NCBI RefSeq assembly: GCF_004217185.1
Contig: NZ_SHKL01000001.1
Coordinates: 681,001 to 745,000, forward strand
Direction: 5' to 3'
Length of the DNA stretch: 64,000 nt
DNA from: Pseudonocardia sediminis
GTDB lineage: Bacteria; Actinomycetota; Actinomycetes; Mycobacteriales; Pseudonocardiaceae
Under the pieces are notes generated by a model. That model did no database searches and was not told the DNA's origin. It worked only from the letters and a program-made list of their open reading frames with translations. This document shows, piece by piece, positions 6,870-15,123 of this stretch. The translations under genes and the position numbers were made by a program. Position 1 is the first letter of the stretch. The number at the start of each line of letters is the position of its first letter.

Positions 6870-8875
6870 GTGCTAGGGCCTTCCTGTGCTGGAGTTGGGC
6901 GATTAAACGGCGAGGTCTTTGCCGCATGCCGCCGGTACGTATCCAGTACGGCCTCTGGGATCTTCGTAAGACGGGAGCCTATACGACCAATTCGGAGCTC
7001 TTTCTCCGCGTCGGGATCAATCTGAGTCGCCCACACCTCAACGATCTGCTTCTCAGGAAGCTGATCGAGAATCGCTGAAATGGTGCTGTTGCCGACAAGG
7101 CCGTCGATAACTACGTAGCGCACCTGTCCACGTCTGGCCGCGAAGATCCCGTCGGGCAGGTACCGAACCCCTAGCTGGGCGCACATCGCCCTCGTCAAAT
7201 CACCTTGAGTTGCCCACTCGGCGAGTACCACTATTCCAGCGATGCTTTCGAACATCGAGGGCCGAACTTCGAGATGCGTAAAGCCGCCTCCACCGTGCCA
7301 TAACGTCGTAGTCTCAGACTCGGTCTTGGTTGCGTGGCGAAGCGCTCTCAGTGCGGTTTCGTCAACATCGGCAACCTTTCCGACTTTTCTTAATAGACGG
7401 TTAAATTCCTGCGCCTCGTCGGGGGTCATGCCGGGAGGTAGATCCCCGTTCGCAACACGTTCTGCTGATGTCGTAACCCCGCCCGGGTCACGGCCCTCAA
7501 CTACACGCTTTAAGCGCGGCTTTGTATAGGTAGCCACCGTCGCGGGGATCAGTTCTGATGTTACCCAGCGTCGCCCCATCTTCTGGGCGACCGCTGATGT
7601 CGTTCCAGATCCCCCGTAGCAGTCAAGCACGATATCGCCAGGATTCGAGCCTATGTGAATGATTCGCTGAAGCAGTTCCTCTGGCTTCGGAGTAGCGAAA
7701 GCGTGACGATCTGGGAAGAGGTCGGTCACTTGGTTCTTGCCCCGTAGAGAGCCCCCCACGTCGGCTGCAAACCACAGGGTTTCTGGAACGCGCCCGTCGT
7801 CCGTCAAGTGTTTCTTGCGCTGGATGTTCTCCTTGTCCAGGTCTAGGAAGACGAGTTCCGGCCATGGGCCAGTCGAATGGCGTGCCCGTGCCGATTGGGC
7901 TGCATCTTCTAGGGGCTCGGCGAGCATGATGGCCGGTACGGCCGCCTTCACAAGTTCTGGACTGGTACCGCAGATACTGGCTCGGCGATTCTCGTCTCCG
8001 ATGTCGCGCAGTTCATATTTTGCGTACTCATTCATCTGGTCGAGGAACCAGGTTTGCGCCTTGCCCCAGCATCGTCCGCGCGTCGGGTACATTAGGCCAC
8101 CCGTGGTCGGATGCTGAATGGCGTACACCATCGGATGGTTGGTCGCTGCTTTCCCGGCCGTGGCGTCGCCATCGCGCCAGGCAACTGGATCGCCGTCTCG
8201 GGATCTATAGCGCGAAGTGTTTGACGAGGCGAGCCGCTTCATTCGATTCGGGAACCAGCGATCGGTCTTGCGGTACACGAGCAGGCTGTCGTGCGAGACT
8301 GAGATCCCGGTGGTGTCATTACGGGGTGACGTGACCTTTTGCCACACTACTTCGGCAACAAAGTTCTCGGCGCCGAACTCCTCGTCGAGTACCGACCGGC
8401 AACGATGCACCTCGGCGTCGTCCAGGTGGACCCAGACTGAACCGTCGTCGGACAGAAGTGGCTTAATCTGCCTTATTCGGTCGCGAAGCATGGTTAGCCA
8501 AACGGAGTGCTCAACATTGTCGTCGTAGTTGGTGAACGCCTGCCCAGTATTGAACGGGGGGTCGATGTACACCAGCTTGACGTTGTCTAGGTAACGCTCC
8601 GAGTACTCCGGCACCTTGGCTAGGACGTCCAGGGCGTGCATTGCATCGCCGGTGATAAGAAGGTTGTCGGTTGTTGGTTCGGGCAGGCCAGCCGGCTGGG
8701 CTTGAGGACTGTCCGCTTCGACGCGCTCGATCTCGTGCATGAGGCGTACCTCAGAGACACGGTAGTCAGCGCGATCGACGAACGTGTAGTCGTACTTTCC
8801 GTCTCCCGTGGACAGTAGGGCCTTGTCCTTGTTCGTCCAGGTGAGTTCGAGCCCTCCGTTGTATCCCGCGACCAT
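6866..8875 (-). CDS. type III restriction-modification methyltransferase Mod (N6-adenine, beta class)
   Basis: The 669-residue DNA methyltransferase is expected to protect host DNA and give the system its recognition sequence. The catalytic motif IV DPPFNTG (about 105-111) comes before the AdoMet motif I LDCYGGSGTT (about 417-426), which is the beta-class order typical of type III Mod. The long stretch between them is the target-recognition region. ATG 8875 has a good GGGGAG ribosome site 5 nt upstream. It is co-transcribed with res through an ATGA overlap. The recognition sequence cannot be predicted by eye. Its 5' side ends about 210 bp from an IS element. Confidence 0.92.
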   Translation of the reverse strand: MVAGYNGGLELTWTNKDKALLSTGDGKYDYTFVDRADYRVSEVRLMHEIERVEADSPQAQPAGLPEPTTDNLLITGDAMHALDVLAKVPEYSERYLDNVKLVYIDPPFNTGQAFTNYDDNVEHSVWLTMLRDRIRQIKPLLSDDGSVWVHLDDAEVHRCRSVLDEEFGAENFVAEVVWQKVTSPRNDTTGISVSHDSLLVYRKTDRWFPNRMKRLASSNTSRYRSRDGDPVAWRDGDATAGKAATNHPMVYAIQHPTTGGLMYPTRGRCWGKAQTWFLDQMNEYAKYELRDIGDENRRASICGTSPELVKAAVPAIMLAEPLEDAAQSARARHSTGPWPELVFLDLDKENIQRKKHLTDDGRVPETLWFAADVGGSLRGKNQVTDLFPDRHAFATPKPEELLQRIIHIGSNPGDIVLDCYGGSGTTSAVAQKMGRRWVTSELIPATVATYTKPRLKRVVEGRDPGGVTTSAERVANGDLPPGMTPDEAQEFNRLLRKVGKVADVDETALRALRHATKTESETTTLWHGGGGFTHLEVRPSMFESIAGIVVLAEWATQGDLTRAMCAQLGVRYLPDGIFAARRGQVRYVVIDGLVGNSTISAILDQLPEKQIVEVWATQIDPDAEKELRIGRIGSRLTKIPEAVLDTYRRHAAKTSPFNRPTPAQEGPST

Positions 8876-9148
8876 GTAACTCCCCGTCGTTCAGGCCTCG
8901 CTCTGGCTCGCCAATTCTGTCAGACCGGCTCGCGTGACGATCGACCGACGACCCACTGGACGACCACAGACAACACCTGATGTCTCGACGATGCAGATCT
9001 GACCCGCGGCGTAGACCCGCGACCGCGGGCGGTGCCTGCAACGGCTCAACGCGTGCGCTCGTTTGTCGCGACCGGGGCCCAGGCGTGAAGTGACCCCCGT
9101 TGGCCGGACACCTCCAGACTTGGCAGTAGCCGAGCAGGAGGACGCGCG

Positions 9149-9439
9149 ATGGGGCGTCGAAGTAAGTATCCCGAAGAGTTCCGACGCAACGCCGCTCAGC
9201 TGGCGCTGGACGGCGGCCGTTCAATCCGGGAAGTGGCCCGCGAGCTCGGGGTGAACCACGAGACCCTGCGCAACTGGGTCGAGTCGCTGCGCCGGGAACG
9301 CCGCGACGGGCCGGCCGCGGTGACCGGAGAAGAGCGGGCCGAGCTAGCCCGGTTGCGGCGCCGGGTCGCCGAGCTCGAGCTGGAGAAGGAGGTTCTGCGA
9401 AAAGCCGCGGTCTTCTTCGCCCGGGAGACAGACCGGTGA
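9149..9439 (+). CDS. IS3-family transposase OrfA (HTH)
   Basis: The 96-residue protein has an N-terminal helix-turn-helix ([20 protein letters not shown], about 28-47) that binds the IS ends, followed by a leucine-zipper-like coiled coil ([18 protein letters not shown]) used for multimerisation. ATG 9149 follows an AGGAGG ribosome site. Its stop overlaps the OrfB start by 4 bp (GTGA). IS3 elements usually fuse OrfA to OrfB by -1 frameshifting; an AAAAG run near 9400 could serve, or coupling at the overlap may be used. Confidence 0.92.
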   Translation: MGRRSKYPEEFRRNAAQLALDGGRSIREVARELGVNHETLRNWVESLRRERRDGPAAVTGEERAELARLRRRVAELELEKEVLRKAAVFFARETDR

Positions 9440-10335
9440 CCCGAGAGACGATCTACGGATTCATCGCCGCGGAGAAGACCACCTATCCCGTCCGTCTCCT
9501 GTGCCGGGTCCTGAGCGTGAGCTCGTCGGCGTTCTACGACTGGATGCGCCGCGGCAGACCGCTGATCAGCGACGATGACTTCGCTGACGCCTACGACGCC
9601 GACCAGCTGCACACCGCCTGGCACGAGCACCGCCGCACCTACGGCGCGCGCCGGCTCACTGCCGAGATCGTCGATCGCGGCCACTGCTGGAACCGCAAGA
9701 GGGTTGCCCGGCTGATGACAGTGGCCGGGATCGAGGGCATCCACCGCCGCCGTCACGGCAAGAAGCGCTCACGCGTGGGCGCCGGGTCAGTGGCTCCGGA
9801 CCTGGTCCAGCGCCAATTCCACGCCCAGGCCCCGGACCGGCTATGGGTCGCCGACATCACCTACCTACGGACCTGGGAGGGCTTCCTCTATCTGGCCGTG
9901 GTCGTTGACGCGTGCAGCCGCCGGGTCGTGGGCTGGGCGATGGCTGATCACCTGCGCCGTGAGCTGGTCCTCGACGCCGTCGGGATGGCCTTGCATCAAC
10001 GCCGTCCGGCCGCGGGCCTGCTCCACCACAGCGATCACGGGACCCAGTACACCTCGATCGATTTCGGGCGGGCGCTGCGCACCTGCGGGGTGATCGCCTC
10101 GATGGGCAGCGTCGGAGACGCGTTCGACAACGCGATGGCCGAAAGCTTCTTCGCCACGCTCAAGGAGGAGCTGGTCTATCGCCGGGCCTGGCCGACCCGC
10201 CATGAGATGGAGATGGAGGTGTTCTCGTTCCTCGAAGGCTTCTACAACCCGTTGCGCCGTCACTCCCGACTGGGCAACTTGAGCCCCGCCGCCTACGAAC
10301 GACATCTCACGACACAGCACGAGGTGTCCGGCTGA
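9436..10335 (+). CDS. IS3-family transposase OrfB (DDE integrase core)
   Basis: The 299-residue rve-type catalytic subunit has the DDE triad in WVADITYL (D), HHSDHGTQY (D) and [15 protein letters not shown] (E). An HTH_21-like N-terminal region ([10 protein letters not shown]) precedes the core. The frame is open to the end, just inside the right inverted repeat, so the element looks capable of transposition. Confidence 0.93.
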   Translation: MTRETIYGFIAAEKTTYPVRLLCRVLSVSSSAFYDWMRRGRPLISDDDFADAYDADQLHTAWHEHRRTYGARRLTAEIVDRGHCWNRKRVARLMTVAGIEGIHRRRHGKKRSRVGAGSVAPDLVQRQFHAQAPDRLWVADITYLRTWEGFLYLAVVVDACSRRVVGWAMADHLRRELVLDAVGMALHQRRPAAGLLHHSDHGTQYTSIDFGRALRTCGVIASMGSVGDAFDNAMAESFFATLKEELVYRRAWPTRHEMEMEVFSFLEGFYNPLRRHSRLGNLSPAAYERHLTTQHEVSG

Positions 10336-10430
10336 CGGGGGTCACTTCACGAGCCACCCGAGCGGTCGGTAACGCCACCTTGATCCACCGCGAACCGTAC
10401 ATTGCCAGATACGTCGAACGGGGGTACGCG

Positions 10431-11441
10431 ATGGGCAAAACGGCTGTGGCGTCGAGCGGTCAGAAGACGAAGACCTGTGCAAATTGCGGGGTGTCCCTCG
10501 GGGTGCCGCGGGGCCAATCCGGCGGGGTACTGGCAGTAGCGTGGATGAACAGCTGCCGTCCGTGCGCTGACCTCGTCATCGATCAGATGAAGCTGATCGA
10601 AGACCGGCCGAACGGGCAGAGCATCCAAATCTGGGAGTGCCGCTCCTGCGAAGCCACCCGTGCGTGCCGACCCGGCTGGTTGACCCGGTGTCATGTGTGT
10701 CTAGACGAGCGGACCGATCCGTCGATCGCCGAGGCGTACGGCATGATCTTCGAGTCCATGATCACCACAGACGAGGAGAGGCAGAAACTTCGCGACATCT
10801 ACGGTGTCGGTGCGAATGAGTGGATTGATGACGTCGATGCCCACGGCCTGATCATGTACAACACCGTCCAGGACGAGCTGCTCATGCATGAACGGCCGGG
10901 CTGGTCCGTTCTGGCCGCGGATATCGCGGGCTTGCCGTGGGGCGGGCACTCCGGTCGCCGTAGTTCCCACGGTGTATGGGGTCGTCACGACGCGTGCGGA
11001 ACGGTGCAGAGCATGCGGGCCGTCGAGTGCGCGGTGTGCCCACCAACGCCGGGATCACGTACCCACCGCGCCCGCGCGGAGTCGCCGCAGTTGCTCTATC
11101 TGGTCGCGTTCGACGACCCCGCCGGGGTTGGTTCGCTGGTCAAATTCGGGCACGGCAGCCGCCGACGGGTCCTTGACCACATCTCTGGCGGCGCGGTGCC
11201 GCTGTTGGTGCTGCGCGCGACCTTCCGGCAGGTGGTCAAGGCCGAGCGGAAGCTTGCTGCCCGGTACGGCTGCGACGCTGTCGGAGCGATCACTGGATTA
11301 CCCGCGTCCTTCGAGCGGGGCACTGAAGTAGTGCCGGCGGGACTAAACGTGGACCTTCACAGGGTGCTGTCTGGAACTGGTGTCACCGACGTGACCGAGC
11401 TATTTTCCATTGCTACGCCCGAGAGAGCACCGGTCACTTAG
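10431..11441 (+). CDS. zinc-finger protein with GIY-YIG-like C-terminal region, unknown function
   Basis: The 336-residue protein starts at ATG 10431, preceded by GGGGG; the frame stays open to a TTG at 10380 but without a better start. Cys pairs suggest several zinc ribbons or treble clefs: CANCG and CRPC near the N-terminus, CRSC with CHVC near 65-90, and CAVC in the middle. The C-terminal third has LYLVAF, then LVKFGHGSRRRVLDH and later VVKAERKLAARYG, the spacing expected of a GIY-YIG/T5orf172-like nuclease fold with Arg and the conserved Glu. The IS3 element sits 80 bp upstream and may separate it from its original promoter. A DNA-binding or nicking role is inference only. Confidence 0.55.
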   Translation: MGKTAVASSGQKTKTCANCGVSLGVPRGQSGGVLAVAWMNSCRPCADLVIDQMKLIEDRPNGQSIQIWECRSCEATRACRPGWLTRCHVCLDERTDPSIAEAYGMIFESMITTDEERQKLRDIYGVGANEWIDDVDAHGLIMYNTVQDELLMHERPGWSVLAADIAGLPWGGHSGRRSSHGVWGRHDACGTVQSMRAVECAVCPPTPGSRTHRARAESPQLLYLVAFDDPAGVGSLVKFGHGSRRRVLDHISGGAVPLLVLRATFRQVVKAERKLAARYGCDAVGAITGLPASFERGTEVVPAGLNVDLHRVLSGTGVTDVTELFSIATPERAPVT

Positions 11442-11856
11442 CCTGGATCCCGGTACTTGGCAACCCGGCCAGCGCGAACCACCAACCCCCGGAACCAAGA
11501 TTCACCCCATTTGTCGGGCGTAGATGTCTGCCGTTGCCTGCCCCGAGCTGCGAGGACGGCCAAAAACGTAGGCGGTCAATCGGCGCTGTCGGGCATCGTT
11601 CGCCGTTAATTTCGGGGGGGGGGCTGGGGCTCTGCCCGCGGCACCCGCCTCCCCCATCGCGGAGACCAGCCCGCCGGCGAGGGCAGTAGCTATTATATAC
11701 CGAGACACGCCCGGGCCAGCGGCCAGCGCACTCCCCTTGACCTCTCGATGCACGTCGCGCCGCGATCTACGTCGATGGCGGGAGCAGACGCAGGACAGGC
11801 GGATCCTCCTCGAGGTTCATCTGGCGAAATCCGACGTCTGTGGCTAAGATCGCGTA
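11442..11856. other. 415-bp intergenic stretch with poly-G run and leaderless promoter
   Basis: No convincing coding frame is present. A run of ten G (11614-11623) interrupts it. At the right end, TAAGAT (11845-11850) has the form of a -10 hexamer six bases before the GTG of the next gene. The rest shows no repeat or RNA gene that I recognise. Confidence 0.5.
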
Positions 11857-11857
11857 G
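11845..11857 (+). promoter_or_regulatory. -10 element for a probable leaderless transcript
   Basis: TAAGAT fits the actinobacterial TAnnnT -10 consensus. It ends 6 nt before GTG 11857, so transcription would begin at the start codon itself. No Shine-Dalgarno sequence is visible, which agrees with a leaderless mRNA. No confident -35 box was found. Confidence 0.45.
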
Positions 11858-12258
11858 TGCCGTGGTGGCAGGCAGGTCTTTGGGCATTCTTGGGATGCTG
11901 CCTGATCGAGGCAAACGATCTGTATCGCGCCGTCAGGACTACCCACTCGTTACCGTGGAGCAGTGGCAGAGCTCGTCATCCTAAGGGTCGACCCTCAAAG
12001 CCGACTCGCTTCATCTACGGGTTAGGCGCTGTTCTGCGCCTATTTATTGGGGTTTCTGTAGCCATCACGGCTGCGACGTCGGGTCTCGTCTCTAGTCCTT
12101 GGATCGCGATGGCGGTCGGCTTAGCCGGAACGCTGATCTTGGAGCGGCTCCTGCAGCAGATCCCGTCGGACGGCGTACCACTGCCGACGGACCCCCGTTC
12201 CGAACAGGACGTCCCAGCCATTGCGCGCGAGAAACAAGCACGAGGCGGTGATGCCTAA
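11857..12258 (+). CDS. small membrane protein, unknown function
   Basis: The 133-residue protein begins MPWWQAGLWAFLGCCLIEA, a Trp-rich amphipathic or short membrane helix, followed by a basic linker. Two hydrophobic segments lie near residues 56-71 and 80-96, and the tail is polar. Start GTG 11857 is favoured by the -10 hexamer directly upstream and by the conserved-looking N-terminus. It overlaps the next gene by 8 bp, so the two form an operon. I do not recognise the family. Small membrane proteins like this often act as effectors next to sensor proteins in defence loci, but nothing here proves that. Confidence 0.6.
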   Translation: MPWWQAGLWAFLGCCLIEANDLYRAVRTTHSLPWSSGRARHPKGRPSKPTRFIYGLGAVLRLFIGVSVAITAATSGLVSSPWIAMAVGLAGTLILERLLQQIPSDGVPLPTDPRSEQDVPAIAREKQARGGDA

Positions 12259-12880
12259 GATGCTTAAGAGGCTGCTTGGCACTATGAGCCGGAGTCCGCT
12301 CGACCGCCAACCTATTGGACCCGCCTCTGGAGCGTGGTATCAGGCTCTTATCTGCAGCATGGCGCGAGGTGGACAGCCTTCAGCTCAGTCACGGTTCAAG
12401 CGCTCTAAAGTTCGCTATCGACCTAATTCGATTCACTTGTCGTCGCGTAGAGTGGTGTTTGCAATTGCACTTGGCGCGATCGTAATGGTTGCGGCTTCGG
12501 TCCTCGACCGAGCATTGACGTCGGGTCTAACAGTTGGATTCAGCGCGTCACAGATCGTCTCTTCATCTCTCCCCTCCGACCCTGGGGTCTGTATTGTCTG
12601 GTCGAAGGCTGATACTTCAGATGCGCGCATGACTGACTGCAATGAGCCGCACAACTTTGAGCAAGCTGGGACTGTGGATCTCTCTGGGTCGGACATATCG
12701 GAGCCCTCAGCGAATGATTGGCAGCAGATCGCGAGTCGGGAGTGTCCTGCAATAGTCTCAGACTATCTCGGAGGGGAAGTGAGCCCCGAAGCACAGCGTT
12801 CACGAGTTTTCGCTCTAGTTCCGACGAACTCGGCATGGAGGGACGGCGACAAGCTCGTCCGCTGTGGGATATCAAACTGA
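12251..12880 (+). CDS. membrane-anchored septum-formation-domain protein
   Basis: The 209-residue protein has a basic cytoplasmic N-terminus, one membrane helix (VVFAIALGAIVMVAASVL, about 68-85) and an extracytoplasmic domain. That domain has the pattern of actinobacterial Septum_form proteins: C-x-V near CIVW, DCNEPHNFEQAG with paired Cys and His, a later REC, and a terminal RCGI, giving four Cys that could form two disulfides. ATG 12251 follows an AGGCGG ribosome site and overlaps the upstream gene. Related domains occur in many actinobacterial envelope proteins; the true role in division is not established. Confidence 0.6.
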   Translation: MPKMLKRLLGTMSRSPLDRQPIGPASGAWYQALICSMARGGQPSAQSRFKRSKVRYRPNSIHLSSRRVVFAIALGAIVMVAASVLDRALTSGLTVGFSASQIVSSSLPSDPGVCIVWSKADTSDARMTDCNEPHNFEQAGTVDLSGSDISEPSANDWQQIASRECPAIVSDYLGGEVSPEAQRSRVFALVPTNSAWRDGDKLVRCGISN

Positions 12881-13441
12881 CTTACGCATTTTGTGCTGAC
12901 GGATAGAGCCACACGAAGCCGCTGCCAAGCGGATGTGGAGGCCTAACTGTTGTCGCAAGCGCTGTAGTGATCTTGGTCGGCCAGTAAATTTAGTAGCAGA
13001 GCTCCGCAGCTAGGTCGGACGGAAAGATCTAGGCCAGCGGCTAGATTTGTGCTGAGTGACACGGAAGCGCAAACCACCCTTACCTTTCCCATCTCCAGGC
13101 CCACCCGCCACCAATGCGACCGCAGATTAACTACGGCTGACGGGTGGATATCCCGGGCTAGTGCTAAGCATTCGATTTCTAGGGGCCGGCCTGCCCAGCA
13201 GGCATCCTAGCTATTCACGCTAGCTGTAAGGCCCTTGGATTTGTTCACCATTAAAGTGGATGAGATGTGTCGGATTGTCCGTATGCCATACTTCACTCTC
13301 CTAGGCAGTATCAGTGAGGTACTTGCGCATCTCGAGGCGGCTCGGAAAGCAGGATATTGATCAAGGAGTGGAGAATCTGAACACACTATCCGTGCTCGGG
13401 TCGAACGCGATCCTGTGCCCGTAGGCCTCGCGATCCCGCAC
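12881..13441. other. 561-bp stretch without a recognisable gene
   Basis: The sequence is less GC-rich than the chromosome and has frequent stops in all frames. A 34-codon frame from GTG 13256 to 13360 is the only short ORF worth noting, and it lacks a ribosome site. No RNA gene or strong repeat was seen. It separates the septum-domain gene from the 3' end of the integrase pseudogene. Confidence 0.45.
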
Positions 13442-14910
13442 TTACAGGTCGGCTCGCGGCGGTGTCGGAAGGACGACGGCCCGCCGTCCTCGGGCGACAT
13501 CGATGAGGCCCTCCTCGCGGATTAGCGCCACGGCACGATGAGCTGTCCCGACCGCGCACGAATTGGCCACGGCCAGCTCGGCCATCGTTGGGAGTTGCTC
13601 GCCCGGCGCGAGCCGTCCGGAGCGGATTGCCTCCCGGAGCGACGCAGCGATGTTTTCGTACGGCCCTGACCGGCGTCGTGAGGGCACAGGTCGTGGCAGA
13701 ACGGTCGCCATGGTCGTGGCGGCACGGCAATCAGCCTCCTCGACCCATGCGGCATACACCCGCAGCGTCGTAGCCCCTCCGCTCCCGTGCCCGAGCCGGC
13801 CGGCGACAGTACGGATGTCGACGCCAGCGGCAACCAGTTCGGTCGCTGAGTAGTGCCGCAACGAGTGGAGGCGTGTGCTTCGGAGGTTCAGGCGAAGTGC
13901 GAGCCTGCGGTAGCGCTGACTGATGGCGCGCGGCGCATACGGAGTGACCCCGTCGGGAGACGGCGAGAAGACGAATCCCTCCGCCGTGAACTCGACGCCC
14001 AGGTCCTCGCTGCACTGGTGCCAGAGGTCGCTCTGCGCGCGGAGAAGATCGACGGTGTGGGGATCCAGAGCTACTCGCCGCTTGTGACCGGTCTTGGTGC
14101 TTTTCTCGGTGACTCCGGCCCGTGTCTGAGTGTTGTTCCGCTCGACCTAGATGGTCGCGCGATCGAGGTCGACATGTCGCCAGCGCAGCGCGGAAATCTC
14201 GCCGCGACGTGGTCCGACGAGCATTGTCAGCCAGAGCAGTAGACCCCACTCCGGGTCGCGCCACGACTCGTTGAGGATCGCGGCGGCCTCGGCCGCGCTC
14301 GGAGGATCCGGCTCGGCCTTACACACGACCTCGTGCAGGTCCCGCACCGCGAGCCCGGCCAGGCCCTCGGCGCCGGCGGCTCGGCCAGCGTGGCCGGGTT
14401 GACGCCGAGGTGGCGCCACCGGACGGCGCGGTCCAGGGCGGCGCGGAGGATGTAGTGCACCTTGCGGGTCGTGCTCGCGCTGAGCGGGCGGCAGACGTGA
14501 TTCCGAGACCTACCAGTGCATAGGTCCCGGCACTTCTGCAGGCGGGCGTAGAAGCGCTCCAGCAGCTCGGCGTCGAGCTTGCCGGCCTGGAGCGTGCCGA
14601 AGGTCGGCAGCACGTAGAGGCGGATCAGGTCGTCGTACCGCTCGCGGGTCGTGGTCTGGAGGTCCGCGACCTCCAGCCACTGGGCGACGGCCTGGCCGAC
14701 GGTGATTGAGGACTTGGGCTGCTTGTTCTCGTCGACCTGGCGCTGGAGCTTGGTGAGCAGCTTCGTCGCCTCGGCGTGCGTCCGCGCGGTCTCGCGGATC
14801 CGTCGCTCACGGCCGGTCAGTGGGTCCAGGCCGGCGAACACGACCGCGCGGAAAGAGCCGCTCGGTAGCTCCTCGATGTGGCCGCGTGACCTGCGCTTTC
14901 GCGGGGGCAT
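13442..14910 (-). pseudogene. tyrosine site-specific integrase with C-terminal GntR-like HTH, disrupted
   Basis: Read right to left from ATG 14910 (MPPRKRRSRGH), the frame encodes an arm-binding domain and a SAM-like core-binding domain. It loses frame near 14365-14373, where a one-base deletion after NPATLAEPPA moves the rest into another frame. There the catalytic Arg region GPRRGEISALRW follows, then an in-frame TAG (14147-14149). After it come HSLRHYSATEL (H-x-x-R), GRLGHG and the nucleophile Tyr in TLRVYAAW. The C-terminus continues into a GntR-type winged helix (NIAASLREAIRSGRLAPGEQ). It lies beside the intact tRNA, where an island integrase belongs. Two independent lesions make an inactive enzyme likely. 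Confidence 0.88.
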
Positions 14911-14998
14911 GCAGGGGAGCGTAGAGCGGATTCGTTCCACGATCCGTTCCACGCGGCGAATCCGTTCGCACCTGCGAACAGCGTTTCCGCTGGTCAGG

Positions 14999-15046
14999 TG
15001 GTGGTGCCCCCGGCAGGATTCGAACCTGCGGCACCCGCTTTAGGAG
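14999..15046. repeat. island attachment repeat, right copy (inside intact tRNA-Arg)
   Basis: Identical over 48 bp to 2473-2520, and part of the complete tRNA-Arg. The crossover therefore regenerated a whole tRNA at this end and left the displaced 3' fragment at the other end. Confidence 0.93.
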
Positions 15047-15077
15047 AGCGGTGCTCTATCCCCTGAGCTACGAGGGC
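15002..15077 (-). tRNA. tRNA-Arg(CCU), integration target of the island
   Basis: The minus-strand cloverleaf starts GCCCTCG at 15077 and pairs with CGGGGGC near the 3' end. The D-arm is AGCTCAGGGGATAGAGC, the anticodon stem-loop CCGCT-CTCCTAA-AGCGG puts CCT in the anticodon position, and the T-arm contains GGTTCGAATCC. CCA is encoded (15002-15004 on the plus strand). It decodes AGG. Its 3' half comes from the island's att copy. Confidence 0.96.
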
Positions 15078-15123
15078 GCGAGCGCAGCGTACCCGGGCCC
15101 CCGAGGGTCCCGCCCACGTCGGG

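Larger units (their letters stand above)
9085..10350 (+). mobile_element. IS3-family insertion sequence, intact
   Basis: The ends are imperfect terminal inverted repeats of 30 bp, 9085-9114 and 10321-10350, matching at 28 positions (shared GTGAAGTGACCCCCGT, two mismatches, then GCCGGACACCTC). Inside are two overlapping transposase frames, an HTH OrfA and a DDE OrfB, both uninterrupted. No 3-4 bp target duplication is visible at either reading of the ends (GGC/GAG, or GCG/CGA), so one flank may have been altered after insertion. The element is GC-rich like the chromosome, unlike the surrounding island genes. Confidence 0.9.
2473..15046. mobile_element. 12.5-kb genomic (defence) island integrated in tRNA-Arg(CCU)
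   Basis: Direct repeats of the tRNA 3' half bound this segment, an integrase gene (now broken) reads away from the intact tRNA, and base composition inside is clearly less GC-rich than the flanks, especially at 2.9-8.9 kb and 11.9-13.4 kb. The cargo is a Pycsar pair, a type III restriction-modification pair, an IS3 element and several unassigned genes. No replication, conjugation or capsid genes are visible, so this is an integrative island rather than a complete ICE or prophage. Chromosomal genes resume directly on both sides. Confidence 0.88.

Noticed and set aside
11502..11753. 83-aa minus-strand ORF including the poly-G tract
   Set aside because: Contains a Pro run from the homopolymer and no recognisable motif or ribosome site.
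13256..13360. 34-codon ORF in the stretch before the integrase pseudogene
   Set aside because: Amphipathic-looking but no ribosome site and no family recognised; too short to support.
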